NCBI GenBank assembly: GCA_024434165.1
Contig: QMIW01000017.1
Location: 1 to 55,990 of the forward strand
DNA length: 55,990 nt
Direction: 5' to 3'
Source of the DNA: Chloroflexota bacterium
Lineage (GTDB): Bacteria; Chloroflexota; Anaerolineae; Anaerolineales; Villigracilaceae
The notes under the pieces are model-generated. The model searched no databases, had not been told where the DNA came from, and saw nothing but the letters and a program-made list of their open reading frames with translations. Of this stretch, positions 23,961 to 32,835 are shown piece by piece. The translations under genes and the position numbers were made by a program. Position 1 is the first letter of the stretch; each line of letters begins with the position of its first letter.

Positions 23961-25301
23961 TCAACCTTTTGCCTCGCTGGTCTTCGGGAAACGTGCAAGC
24001 AGGTTGTTCAGCACGGGGCGCGGGGTGTTGCCGCTGATTTCAACGTCCTTGTACTCGCCCGCAATCTCTTCGAGCGAAGAGGACAAGCCGAATCGTTCCG
24101 CGATGTTTTCGGTAAACTCGCGGATCGCATCCCTCATCGCCGCCAGTTCCGCCTGCACGACTTCAGACGCGGCTTCCTCGGCGAGCGTGCCCAGCGCCTC
24201 TTCGAATTTCTCGGTGAGCGAATCTGCCGCCTCTTTCATGGCTTCGGAGGCGTAGCCGGCGACGGCATCTTCCATACCTTTGCGGAGGCGGCGGTCGGTC
24301 TCGCGCTGCTCCTGAATGATGCGGTTGATGAGGCTGGCTTCCTCGTCCAGGCTGGATTCCTTGAGCGCCTCCTGCATGGCTTTGATGTATTCCACGTTGC
24401 GGCTCCAGAGGATATCCTCGGTGGAGTTGACCATTCTGTAGAACTCGCTGCGGGTGCGTTCCTCGGCTTCGAGGTTTTTCCAATGATCGGAGATGATGTT
24501 TAACTCCATGATGACCTTGCTGTAATTGCGCACGACCAGGTCGAGGTTCTTCAACTCCTGCCAGCCGAGGAGCGTAGTGGTGATGGATGCGGTCAGTGCA
24601 ACCCACAGCGCCAGGGTGCTGTAGGTGCTGCTGAACGCCGCCAGAAATGCACCCGCCGCGCCGGAGAGCAGGATCAAAACCTGGAGTTGAGTTCTTTCCC
24701 GCTGCTTTTGGTTGATCTTTTTGACGTGCCAGTTCAGTTCGTTTTCGAGACGGTATTTGAAGTATTCATCCCCGGTCAGGTCTTTGAAGCCGGGGTCGCA
24801 GTTCGGGTATTTGGGGTCGAAGCGGGGCGGCGGCGGCACGTCGCCTTTGTAGGCTTCCATCACCAGTTCGCCGTTCATGCCGCGATAGACGGAGCGCTGG
24901 ATTTTGGCGAGCCTTTTTTCGAGCCATTCGCGCCGCCTGGGGTTGCCCTGCAGGATCGTCCTGTACAGGTAAATATCCTTCAGGGTTTCTTCCGCGCCCG
25001 CGCGCGCGATCAGCCAGTCTCCGGTGGCGAAGAATTTGCTGGTAAACGCCGCCAATGCCGAGGCGAGGATGGGAGCCGCGATCAGCAGAATTTGGAGCGT
25101 CAGTTTGCCCGCCCTGGGGAGATCGTCCGGGTAACCGGTGTAGAGGATGGCGAACAGGGTTGCCAGCACGCCGAGGACGGCGATCCACTGCCTGAGCCGT
25201 GAGTACGCCGACGTGCGTTTGACCGATGTGGCGTCGTACTGGGCGAATTTTCGCCAGGCAACTTCCAAAATGGGGGTGATGTTCTGTTCCTTGTTTTCCA
25301 T
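23961..25301 (-). CDS. Double SLATT-like (DUF4231-type) membrane protein
   Basis: 446 aa. The start at 25301 has AAGGAG eight bases upstream. Two membrane hairpins at about 38-57/66-88 and 206-224/228-247 are each linked to a characteristic helix: GAEETLKDIYLYRT after the first pair, and KYRLENELNWHVKK before the second. This is the layout of the SLATT superfamily, two-TM proteins proposed to form pores as effectors of nucleotide-activated conflict systems. The C-terminal 130 residues are an amphipathic, Glu/Ala-rich helical region. The gene is separated by 28 bp on both sides from the TIR-WD40 and TPR genes, so co-expression is very likely. Pore formation is a prediction for the family. Confidence 0.83.
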   Translation of the reverse strand: MENKEQNITPILEVAWRKFAQYDATSVKRTSAYSRLRQWIAVLGVLATLFAILYTGYPDDLPRAGKLTLQILLIAAPILASALAAFTSKFFATGDWLIARAGAEETLKDIYLYRTILQGNPRRREWLEKRLAKIQRSVYRGMNGELVMEAYKGDVPPPPRFDPKYPNCDPGFKDLTGDEYFKYRLENELNWHVKKINQKQRERTQLQVLILLSGAAGAFLAAFSSTYSTLALWVALTASITTTLLGWQELKNLDLVVRNYSKVIMELNIISDHWKNLEAEERTRSEFYRMVNSTEDILWSRNVEYIKAMQEALKESSLDEEASLINRIIQEQRETDRRLRKGMEDAVAGYASEAMKEAADSLTEKFEEALGTLAEEAASEVVQAELAAMRDAIREFTENIAERFGLSSSLEEIAGEYKDVEISGNTPRPVLNNLLARFPKTSEAKG

Positions 25302-25329
25302 GTTCAGCACTCCTTGTTTCCTGTGCGGT

Positions 25330-28323
25330 TTACGGCAGCGCCGGGCACAGAAGGTGATATTCGTCCTCATTGAAGAAGAATTCCCACTGGCTTGGGTTCA
25401 GGTTCCTCACCAGGCGGGAGCAGGCGGAATTGACCAGTTCCTCGGTTGCGATGGGCGTGAGCAGGTCCACATCCCAGAATTGGACGATCTTGCGGGAGAC
25501 GGTGGCGAGCAGTTGACCATCGGGCGAGAAACTGACCCCGGCAACCGAATCGCCGTGCGGGATGCGCATCACTTCCTGACCGGTGGACAGGTCCCACAAA
25601 TAGACGTAGCCGTCATCGCCGCCGGAAGCGAGCCATTGTTTTCTGGAATTGAAATCGAGCGAAGTGATTCGCCCGTCCTGCAGGAAGCGGTAGCGCGGCG
25701 CGCTGAAGGTCTGCTCGTTCATATCCCAGATGTTGATGCTGCCCTCCGAGGTGGTGGTCGCCAGCCAGTTGCCTTCGCTGTTGAAGTTCAACGAGCGGAT
25801 GCGCCCCACCTGCTTCAGCACAGCGGCTTCCTTGTTGGCGCCGGTATCCCACAGGACGATCTTGTTGGTCAGCCCGATCGCCAGGATGGAATCCCTGGGG
25901 CTGTACGCCGAAGTGAAGGCTGTTTCCTCGAACGGGATGCTGTTCGCCAGTTGACCGGTCTCGATATCCCAGATGTAGACGATGCGGTTGCCTTCGTTGG
26001 TGGTGGCAAGCCGTTTGCCGTCCGGGCTGATGGCGAGCCCGCTGATGTTCGAATCGTGCGGAAGCGTGTGCAGTACCCCGGTTTCCAGGTTGTAAAGCAG
26101 GGCGCGCGGATTGCCCGTCTCCGAATTGATCGAAATGGCGACCCATTTTGAATCCGGGCTGATCTTGGTCTGCGCGCTGTTCTCATCGAAGGTGAGGACC
26201 GGATCGCCCAAGCCGCCTTCGTGAAGCGTGGTGATCTCGCCGGCGGGAATCTGCCAGAGTTTTTTGTCGTTCGTGTTGATGAGAACCCAGTTCCCGGCGG
26301 GGTCGAACTTTGCTTTGTTGGCGCGCTGGGGGAATTCGATGATGCCCACGCGCGCATAAAGGGAGGAGATATCCCAAATGGTGATGTTCCCGCTCCGGTC
26401 GCCGGCGATGAGGCGTTTTCCATCCGGGCTGAAGGCGAGCGCGGAGCCGGTATCGTCGAGGAAGGGTTCGAGCATCAGCGCGCCCGATTGCGCATCCCAG
26501 ACGCGGACGCTCAAATCGGAGCCGGTGCTGGCGATCCAGTTCCCATCCGGGCTGACCTCCACTTTTTGGACGAAACTGCCGTGATACATGCGGATTGTCT
26601 CCACGCCGGTTTCCGCGTCAAAGACCCGCACGATCTTATCGTCCGATGTGGTGGCGAACCAGGAACTATCCGGCGCGAAGGCGACATCTCTCACCCAGTC
26701 TGGATGTTTGAGGATGTGAGTCTGCCGCCCGGATTCCGCCCTGGCGATGCGGGCGGTGCTGTCTGCGCTGATGGAGACCATGATTTTGCCGTCCGGGCTG
26801 ATCGCCGTATCGAACACTTCCGCATCGTGATAGGGTCCCGGTTGGAGTACGCCGGTCGAGACCTTCCACAAACGCACCCTGCCGTTCTTCATGCCGATGC
26901 TCAGCCATTCGCCGTTGGGGTGGAATTTGACGACGTTGACCGGTCCGTTGGAAAAATTGAACGTATAGACGGTACGCCGCAAATCGAGGTTGATGACCAC
27001 GACCAGTTCGTTTTCCAGCCCGCCGACGAGGACCTTGTTCTTCGCATTGATGTCAATATCGAGCACCGGCGACTCATAGTTGAGGATGGTGTTGAGGCTG
27101 CCGCTTTCAAAATCCCACAGACGAATCGTGCCGTCCTTGCTGGCGGTGATCAGCAGGCGGTTGTCGCTCGTGACGAGGGCGTCGGTCACGTCGCCATCGT
27201 GCTGGACGCAGTATTCCTTCCCGGCGGTCATGCTCCACACACAGGCGGTATCGTCGGCGCTGGCAGAGACGATAAATTGCCCGTCCCCGCTCACGCTGAT
27301 GTTCCAGATCCTGCCGGTGTGCCGCATCTGTCCCGCCGGAATTGCCATGCGGCTGAGGTTGTTCCGCAATACGTCCTCGGCTTCGGTGGATGGAAAGCGT
27401 TCGAGTGATTCGAGGGCAAGCAGGGTGCTGGTATCCAATTCGCCGGGGCGTCCGCTATAGGTGCGCGCCTGCGCCGCGCTGCGCTGCGCCTTGGCTTCGT
27501 TCTCGTTCTGCAGCGCCCGTTTTTCGCTTTCCTCCGCCAGCGCCCGCTGCATGTTGGCGAACTCCGCGTTGGCTTGGGCTTCGACGGCGTTTTTCTTTGC
27601 GCGTTCTTCGCTTTCCACGGACTGAATCCACAACCGAATGGCAAACATCAGCGCGATGATGCTCACGACCAGCATGATGCCGAATGTGAACGTGTATCGT
27701 CTCTGCCGTTTGGATGCATACTCGCGGCAGGCGCGGATATACTCGGCTTGCAGGGGCGTGACCTGCCGCCTTTCATCCTCCGTTGATTCCGCCATCCACT
27801 GCTCGGCTTCTTCGAGCGAAGAACCGCCCAGCAGGTAGCCCGGATTTTCCTTCTTCTGTTTCCATTGCACGGCGCGTTGAAGCAGGTTGGTGTGCTGCCG
27901 AACCCACTCAAGGTCGGTCAGGACCGTTTCCACCAGTTTGGGGATGACCTCCCTGAAGTTTTCCTTTTTGGGCCGCATGAAGACCCAGTTCGTGGACGAA
28001 AGCCTGGGATGCAGTTTCGTCCGTTTCTCCGGCTCGTGATACACAACCGGAATGATCTTTTTATTCAACTGGAGCGCGATCTCCAGTTCCTGGTAGCAAT
28101 ACTTGGATTTGAGGGAATCGGGCGTGATGATGAAGATGAACGCATCGGAGGACTCGATGGCGGTTGTGATGGTCGCCATCCAGTCCGCGCTGAAGGGGAT
28201 GCCCTCCCAGTCCACCCATGCTTCGATGCCCGCCTCATCAATGGCGGCGTTCAGTTTTCGCACAAAACTTTTGTTTTTGCGCGAATACGAGATGAAGACC
28301 TGAGTCTTTCGTTTTTCAGCCAT
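25330..28323 (-). CDS. TIR-TM-coiled coil-WD40 protein
   Basis: 997 aa. Residues 6-135 form a TIR domain: VFISYSRKNKSF, the DWEGIPFSADW loop, and KYCYQELE with predicted catalytic Glu79, as in NAD-cleaving TIRs. A single TM segment at about 211-233 is followed by a coiled coil (235-285). Residues 335-985 carry about 14 WD40 repeats with many D-x-x-V/I-R-V/L-W blades, enough for two propellers, followed by a short C-terminus. A TIR attached directly to WD40 sensors without a STAND ATPase is less usual than NACHT-WD40 proteins. The WD40 part may sense a trigger and the TIR part may deplete NAD or make a signal for the SLATT protein. Domains are clear; function is inferred. Confidence 0.9.
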   Translation of the reverse strand: MAEKRKTQVFISYSRKNKSFVRKLNAAIDEAGIEAWVDWEGIPFSADWMATITTAIESSDAFIFIITPDSLKSKYCYQELEIALQLNKKIIPVVYHEPEKRTKLHPRLSSTNWVFMRPKKENFREVIPKLVETVLTDLEWVRQHTNLLQRAVQWKQKKENPGYLLGGSSLEEAEQWMAESTEDERRQVTPLQAEYIRACREYASKRQRRYTFTFGIMLVVSIIALMFAIRLWIQSVESEERAKKNAVEAQANAEFANMQRALAEESEKRALQNENEAKAQRSAAQARTYSGRPGELDTSTLLALESLERFPSTEAEDVLRNNLSRMAIPAGQMRHTGRIWNISVSGDGQFIVSASADDTACVWSMTAGKEYCVQHDGDVTDALVTSDNRLLITASKDGTIRLWDFESGSLNTILNYESPVLDIDINAKNKVLVGGLENELVVVINLDLRRTVYTFNFSNGPVNVVKFHPNGEWLSIGMKNGRVRLWKVSTGVLQPGPYHDAEVFDTAISPDGKIMVSISADSTARIARAESGRQTHILKHPDWVRDVAFAPDSSWFATTSDDKIVRVFDAETGVETIRMYHGSFVQKVEVSPDGNWIASTGSDLSVRVWDAQSGALMLEPFLDDTGSALAFSPDGKRLIAGDRSGNITIWDISSLYARVGIIEFPQRANKAKFDPAGNWVLINTNDKKLWQIPAGEITTLHEGGLGDPVLTFDENSAQTKISPDSKWVAISINSETGNPRALLYNLETGVLHTLPHDSNISGLAISPDGKRLATTNEGNRIVYIWDIETGQLANSIPFEETAFTSAYSPRDSILAIGLTNKIVLWDTGANKEAAVLKQVGRIRSLNFNSEGNWLATTTSEGSINIWDMNEQTFSAPRYRFLQDGRITSLDFNSRKQWLASGGDDGYVYLWDLSTGQEVMRIPHGDSVAGVSFSPDGQLLATVSRKIVQFWDVDLLTPIATEELVNSACSRLVRNLNPSQWEFFFNEDEYHLLCPALP

Positions 28324-28341
28324 TAAGCCGGAATCATACGG

Positions 28342-29754
28342 TTAGCGGGTGAGGAACCATGCCGCCACATACCCTTCATGGGTGGCATCTTTAACTTTAA
28401 TCCACTGGTTGTTTGCGCCGACCTTGGATTCTCCGCCGGGCTCCGTGATGGTGAATTCGTAGTTGATCGGCACACGCTTGATCAGCGTCGCATCGCTCAC
28501 GACGGGTTGATTGCGCAGGGAGACCGCCTCGGCGGTGGTGCGCACTTTCACCGGAGTCCCGCTGGCGGGCGGGGTGGCGCTGGTCGTCTGGGCGGTGGAG
28601 CCGCCCGCGTATTTGACATACCACGCGGCGACGTATCCTTCCCTGCCGCCCGCATCGCGGACCTTGATCCACTGGTTTTGCACGCCGACTTTTGGAATGG
28701 CTTGATTGGCGGGTTCGAGGCTGATCAATTGCTCGTCCGCGTTTATGTAGCGGATGAGCGTTTCAGGCGAAACCACCGGCTTGCTGCGCAGGGAGATCTG
28801 CGTGGTGGGGTAGAGCGCCAATGCGCCGGCAGGCACGGGGGCGGGAGAGGGCGCGCTTCCAGGTTTGGGAGCGGAACCCGGCGTCGGGGCGGAACCGGGC
28901 GCGGGAGACGCGGCAGGTTTCGAGGTCGGGGTGGAGGCGGGGCTGCGCTTCTGGTCGGAGACATACCACGCGGCGACGTATCCCTGATCGCCGTTCGGGT
29001 CCTGCACCTGAATCCATTGCCCCTGCACGCCGATCTTTGCCTTCGCCTTGTCCTTCGGTTCGAGGCTGATGAGTTCGGTGTTCATCAACATGCGCTTCCA
29101 CAGGTAGCCGGTGACGGAAGGCTCCGCGCGCAGGGCGAGGTCGTCTTCGGCGGCGTAAAGGATGAACTTCTCGGCGGGGAGCGGGAGGTTGGTTTTCCTG
29201 GGCGGCTCCGGCGGGATGACGCCGTAGTTGTTGAACCACAGCACCGCGCTGATCTCGGTTGCCAGTTTTGCGCCGTTGTATTTGTAGCGCGTGGTGAGCA
29301 ATACTTCTTTATCGGGTGAATCGCCGCTGTATTTGTACGGGTCGTAGATGACGTAATCTTCGCCCTTCTTTTCCTTCACCAGCACGAAATGGGTCTGAAT
29401 GCCCGCCTGCTTGTTCCAATCCACCTGCAGGATGACCGGCTTGCCCTCGGCGACCGCCGCATCAATGAGGGCGATGGGGGCGGGGGTGGTTTCGCAGGGC
29501 TGCATATCGCGGTAGGCGCAGTTGCCCCACACGTACGGCAGGACGCTAGGGATAAAAAGCGCCCCCTGAAAACCGCCAGCCTTTTTCATTTTTTCGTTGA
29601 CGGTTACAGGGGTCTCGTCGTACCCGATGCCGTTCAGCATCATCGTGACCGATGTGAGCAGGCATCCCCACGAGCCGATGGTCTCCTTTGAAAATCCGAG
29701 CGGAGTGTTCTTCCAGGCGTCGTCGTTCTGATAAAGGTTCTTGGTGACGAACAT
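28342..29754 (-). CDS. C39-like cysteine peptidase with three SH3 repeats
   Basis: 470 aa, first gene of the four-gene operon. The start at 29754 has AGGAG nine bases upstream; an ATG three codons earlier is too close to that site. Residues 1-190 resemble the C39/papain-like fold, with Cys31 (SWGCLLTS), His122 (THFVLV) and Asp138 (IYDPY) as the likely triad. Three bacterial SH3 units follow, each ending in GYVAAWY or a close variant, joined by Ala/Pro/Ser linkers. Unusually for SH3-bearing peptidases there is no signal peptide, so it is probably cytoplasmic unless exported by another route. In the operon it could act as a protease effector or as an activator that cleaves a partner. Confidence 0.83.
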   Translation of the reverse strand: MFVTKNLYQNDDAWKNTPLGFSKETIGSWGCLLTSVTMMLNGIGYDETPVTVNEKMKKAGGFQGALFIPSVLPYVWGNCAYRDMQPCETTPAPIALIDAAVAEGKPVILQVDWNKQAGIQTHFVLVKEKKGEDYVIYDPYKYSGDSPDKEVLLTTRYKYNGAKLATEISAVLWFNNYGVIPPEPPRKTNLPLPAEKFILYAAEDDLALRAEPSVTGYLWKRMLMNTELISLEPKDKAKAKIGVQGQWIQVQDPNGDQGYVAAWYVSDQKRSPASTPTSKPAASPAPGSAPTPGSAPKPGSAPSPAPVPAGALALYPTTQISLRSKPVVSPETLIRYINADEQLISLEPANQAIPKVGVQNQWIKVRDAGGREGYVAAWYVKYAGGSTAQTTSATPPASGTPVKVRTTAEAVSLRNQPVVSDATLIKRVPINYEFTITEPGGESKVGANNQWIKVKDATHEGYVAAWFLTR

Positions 29755-29793
29755 AAACTTCATCTCCTGCTGAATTGGATTGGATAATTTTAC

Positions 29794-29820
29794 TCTATTT
29801 CGATTGTTATGAATTTGCAA
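29794..29820 (-). promoter_or_regulatory. Possible promoter of the conflict-type operon
   Basis: On the minus strand TTGCAA and TAGAGT are 17 bases apart. Only the -35 box is good. The MITE ends 8 bases further upstream, so the element may influence expression. Low certainty. Confidence 0.35.
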
Positions 29821-29827
29821 CTTTTTA

Positions 29828-29979
29828 ACTCAAGTTGCCACCTTCCAATAGATTTTCCAGGTTCCCCGCCAAAGCCCTCACCCTGCCCTCTCCTATCGGG
29901 AGAGGGGGAAGTCATCCCGGAATATATAACCTTGTTTGGGGTGAGGGAAGCCTCTTGAAACCAAGGCAGCAACTCGGGT
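29828..29979. mobile_element. MITE copy 2 (152 bp, 6 bp target duplication)
   Basis: Near-identical to the element at 1285-1437 but inverted, with the same terminal inverted repeats and flanked by the direct repeat TTTTTA (29822-29827 and 29980-29985). It lies immediately upstream of the four-gene operon and encodes nothing. Confidence 0.8.
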
Positions 29980-30112
29980 TTTTTAAGAAAGGATGCTCCC
30001 GCCTCTTTTCTGACCCGTGCCCTGCCTGCCCCCATTTGAGTCCTGCCGCCCTCCTGGCTTGTACCCAAATAATATGAAGATGTGGGGCGGCCCCATCCGC
30101 GCAAGGTGTTTT

Positions 30113-31384
30113 TTATTTACAACAGACCCACGCACCCGCCATCAACTCTTCCGGGATTCCGGAATCGCCCGCAAACTGACGAGCCGCGAACCTGCCGCCC
30201 TGCATCACATATTCGATATTGCCGCGTTCGGCGAGCGAACGCAAATCCTCCAGCGGGTTTTTCTTCACGATAAGCAGGTCTGCCAGTTTTCCGGCTTCGA
30301 GCGTGCCGAGTTTACTCTCCCAGCCGAGCGCGCGCGCCGCGTTTTTCGTCGCCGCAACGATGCAATCCATTGCAGACATCCCCGCCTGCGACATGTAATA
30401 CAACTCCAGCGCATTCTCACCGTGGAAGTTATATGGCGTGGCGGCGTCGGTTCCCATTGCAATCGGCACGCCCGCCTCGTGCGCCTTGCGGAGCGAGAGC
30501 ATCGCATCCTCCTGGGTTTCCCTGCTCTTTTCCATGATCCAATCCGGGATGCCGGGCTTGTTGCCGTCGAGGACATCGAACCCCGCTTTGAGGGTCGGCA
30601 CGAGGAATATCCCTTCTTTTGCCATGCGTTCCATCACGCGCGGATCGCGGTTCAGGTACGTGCCGTGTTCGATGGTTTTTGCGCCCGCCTCCACAGCATT
30701 GCGAATCCCTTCGATGCCGTGCGCGTGCGCCGCGACGATCTTGCCCACTTTGGCGGTTTCCACCACCGCCGCGCGAATCTCTTCCAACTCGAATTGCGCT
30801 GCGCCGGGTTTTTCGCCGGGCGCAAGCACGGCTCCCGTCGCCAGAACCTTGATCAGATCCGCCCCGGCTTTCAGTTGTTCGCGCGCTGCCTTGCGGACCT
30901 CGTCCACGCCGTCGGCTTCGCGGTACATGCCGTCGTACCATTCGCTGCCTGTGGAGGTGATCGAAAGCAGTTTGCCTGCCAATACCATGCGCGGCGCGGC
31001 AAACCAGCCTGCCTCCGCCGCCTTGCGCAGGGAGAACTCAAGGTGATGCCGCCCGCCCACATCGCGGATGGTGGTGATTCCCGCCGCAAGCGTATTCTGC
31101 GCATGCCGGAGCATGACCAGCATCGTCCAGCCCCATGGACCGTTCAGGGTGCTGTCCGGCAGGCTCTCCGCCGCAATGTGAACGTGACAGTCAATCAGTC
31201 CCGGCAAAATGAAGCGCCCGGCCAGGTCAATTTCGTTTACTGATTTCTCATCGGGCGGCTGCCATCCTTCCGAAGCGCCCGCGTAAAGGATGCTGTCGTT
31301 CTCTATCGCCACGCTTCCGCGTTCGATTGGTTTGCCGCCTGTCCCATTTATGACGGTGGCGTTTTTGAATAAAGTAATGCTCAT
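30113..31384 (-). CDS. Amidohydrolase family metal-dependent hydrolase
   Basis: 423 aa. Metal-binding pattern of the amidohydrolase superfamily: His67-x-His69 (CHVHI), Lys179 (LIKVLATG, probable carbamylated bridge), His220 (AAHAHG), His240 (IEHGTYL) and Asp313 (GTDAATP). This layout fits the imidazolonepropionase-like / Xaa-Pro dipeptidase group. No signal peptide is present, so it is probably cytoplasmic. The substrate is unknown; cyclic amides and dipeptides are typical. The next gene on the same strand ends 2 bp upstream of this start, so they form an operon. Confidence 0.88.
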   Translation of the reverse strand: MSITLFKNATVINGTGGKPIERGSVAIENDSILYAGASEGWQPPDEKSVNEIDLAGRFILPGLIDCHVHIAAESLPDSTLNGPWGWTMLVMLRHAQNTLAAGITTIRDVGGRHHLEFSLRKAAEAGWFAAPRMVLAGKLLSITSTGSEWYDGMYREADGVDEVRKAAREQLKAGADLIKVLATGAVLAPGEKPGAAQFELEEIRAAVVETAKVGKIVAAHAHGIEGIRNAVEAGAKTIEHGTYLNRDPRVMERMAKEGIFLVPTLKAGFDVLDGNKPGIPDWIMEKSRETQEDAMLSLRKAHEAGVPIAMGTDAATPYNFHGENALELYYMSQAGMSAMDCIVAATKNAARALGWESKLGTLEAGKLADLLIVKKNPLEDLRSLAERGNIEYVMQGGRFAARQFAGDSGIPEELMAGAWVCCK

Positions 31385-31386
31385 GG

Positions 31387-31890
31387 TTACGGCTTCCAGT
31401 TTTTATGGGCTCGATAAGCGGGCGGCGGCTGGATTTTTTGATCGCGCTCCATCACCCGTTCCGCCAGCCATTGAAACCACTCGAACGCGGATTCGCGCTT
31501 CCACGCCGCGCGAATCTCCAATACATAATTTTCCAGCCTGTTCCATGAAAGCATGATGGGCCCGCTGTAGGCGTCTTCCACCATGGCAATATCTATCTCG
31601 CGGCGGAAAACAAGGATGCCGAGACGCTCCCATGTGCCAAGCAGCATGTAGAACGCCAGGTGTTGATCCGGCGAAAGACCGTCAACTTCCTCCTTGCCGG
31701 GGTTGTGATCGAGCTCGAGAACGTACAGCAAACCCCGCACAAAGTCGTTGGTTTGAAACGAATTCAGCATCAGGATCGCGGCTTCGCGCTTCCGCATTGC
31801 CTGAAAATTTCTCAAGTTCAGGATTCCGAAAATGATGCCGAGAATGACCGCAGTGGTGGATATGATCTGAAAAATCAGGGTGAGTTCCAT
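31387..31890 (-). CDS. Single-TM protein of unknown function
   Basis: 167 aa. The start at 31890 has AGGAGG seven bases upstream. One N-terminal TM segment (5-25) is followed by a helical cytoplasmic domain with conserved-looking aromatic residues (LAFYMLLGTWERLG, SAFEWFQWLAERV). It resembles DUF4760-type proteins in layout, but I cannot confirm the family. Its stop lies 2 bp before the amidohydrolase start. Confidence 0.72.
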   Translation of the reverse strand: MELTLIFQIISTTAVILGIIFGILNLRNFQAMRKREAAILMLNSFQTNDFVRGLLYVLELDHNPGKEEVDGLSPDQHLAFYMLLGTWERLGILVFRREIDIAMVEDAYSGPIMLSWNRLENYVLEIRAAWKRESAFEWFQWLAERVMERDQKIQPPPAYRAHKNWKP

Positions 31891-31960
31891 CAGCCGCCTC
31901 CTTGCCTGCTGTTTACCACGTGAATGGAAACGATTGCCGCGCGCCAATCCGAAAATCGGA

Positions 31961-32701
31961 TTATTTGTGATTCTGATATTGCTTTAGCCACCAGGCGGAG
32001 CCGGGCAAGCCGCTGGTTCGCACGGCGTTGAGCAGCGAATGGGTGTCGAAATACACGCGGCGCAGGTCCACTTTGAACGTGCTGCCGGTCTGTTCGAGAA
32101 TGGCATATTCCGCCCAGGGCAGAAGGGTGGGCGGCTTTCCGGGTGCGTACGCATGCAGGAAGGCGTTGCCGACACTGCCCGAATTCAGGATGAGCAGGCT
32201 GCCGTGCCGCCGGTGCATTTGAATGTGGGAATGTCCGCCGATAAAAACGGTGGCGGGCTGCCCTGCAAGGAATTCATCCAGTTTGTCGGCGGAGGTGGTG
32301 GCAAGGATGAGATCGGTGGTGGAACGGGGGGAGCCGTGAAAGGCGAGCAGTTTTATCTTTGCGGAAAATTCGATTTCATGCGTTGCGGCAAAGGATTGGA
32401 TGAAGTTCAAATCGCCGTCCGTGAGGCGTTCGCGCCCCCAATAAAGGTCCGGGACAAGGTAATCGGTGATTTCATACTCCCCGGCTTTTTCAGGTTCCAG
32501 AATCGCCGCATCGTGATTGCCTTTGACATTGACGCTGTTGATTTCCCGGAGCGCATCCAGCACTTCGCGCGGGTGTGGTCCGAGCGTGACGGTATCTCCG
32601 AGGCAGATGATTTGGTCTGCCCCCTGTTTCTTAATATCCATAAGGACAGCTTCCAGCGCCGTGAAGTTGCCATGAATGTCTGAAATGAATGCAATCCGCA
32701 T
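31961..32701 (-). CDS. Metallophosphoesterase (YfcE-like)
   Basis: 246 aa calcineurin-like phosphoesterase. Two-metal motifs: D8-I-H10 (SDIHGN), GD36, GNHD (61-64), a His in AFHGSP, and GGHSH followed by NSGSVG. This is the cytosolic YfcE/MJ0936-like group that acts on phosphodiesters or phosphomonoesters. The C-terminal 50 residues form a substrate-side extension. The gene stands alone between two unrelated genes; the natural substrate is not known. Confidence 0.88.
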   Translation of the reverse strand: MRIAFISDIHGNFTALEAVLMDIKKQGADQIICLGDTVTLGPHPREVLDALREINSVNVKGNHDAAILEPEKAGEYEITDYLVPDLYWGRERLTDGDLNFIQSFAATHEIEFSAKIKLLAFHGSPRSTTDLILATTSADKLDEFLAGQPATVFIGGHSHIQMHRRHGSLLILNSGSVGNAFLHAYAPGKPPTLLPWAEYAILEQTGSTFKVDLRRVYFDTHSLLNAVRTSGLPGSAWWLKQYQNHK

Positions 32702-32835
32702 GAGATACTCTTTACCCTACCATTGTACACGACATGATAAGCCTGAGAATTTTGGGGACTTGAAATAGCACTTTTGGGTGATGCCGGGCGCTGCGCATCC
32801 TCTCTGACCCGGCGGCTGCCAGCCATGCCTGAAAA

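Noticed and set aside
26221-27408. 395-codon open frame on the plus strand
   Set aside because: Antisense to the WD40 repeats; periodicity reflects the repeats on the other strand.
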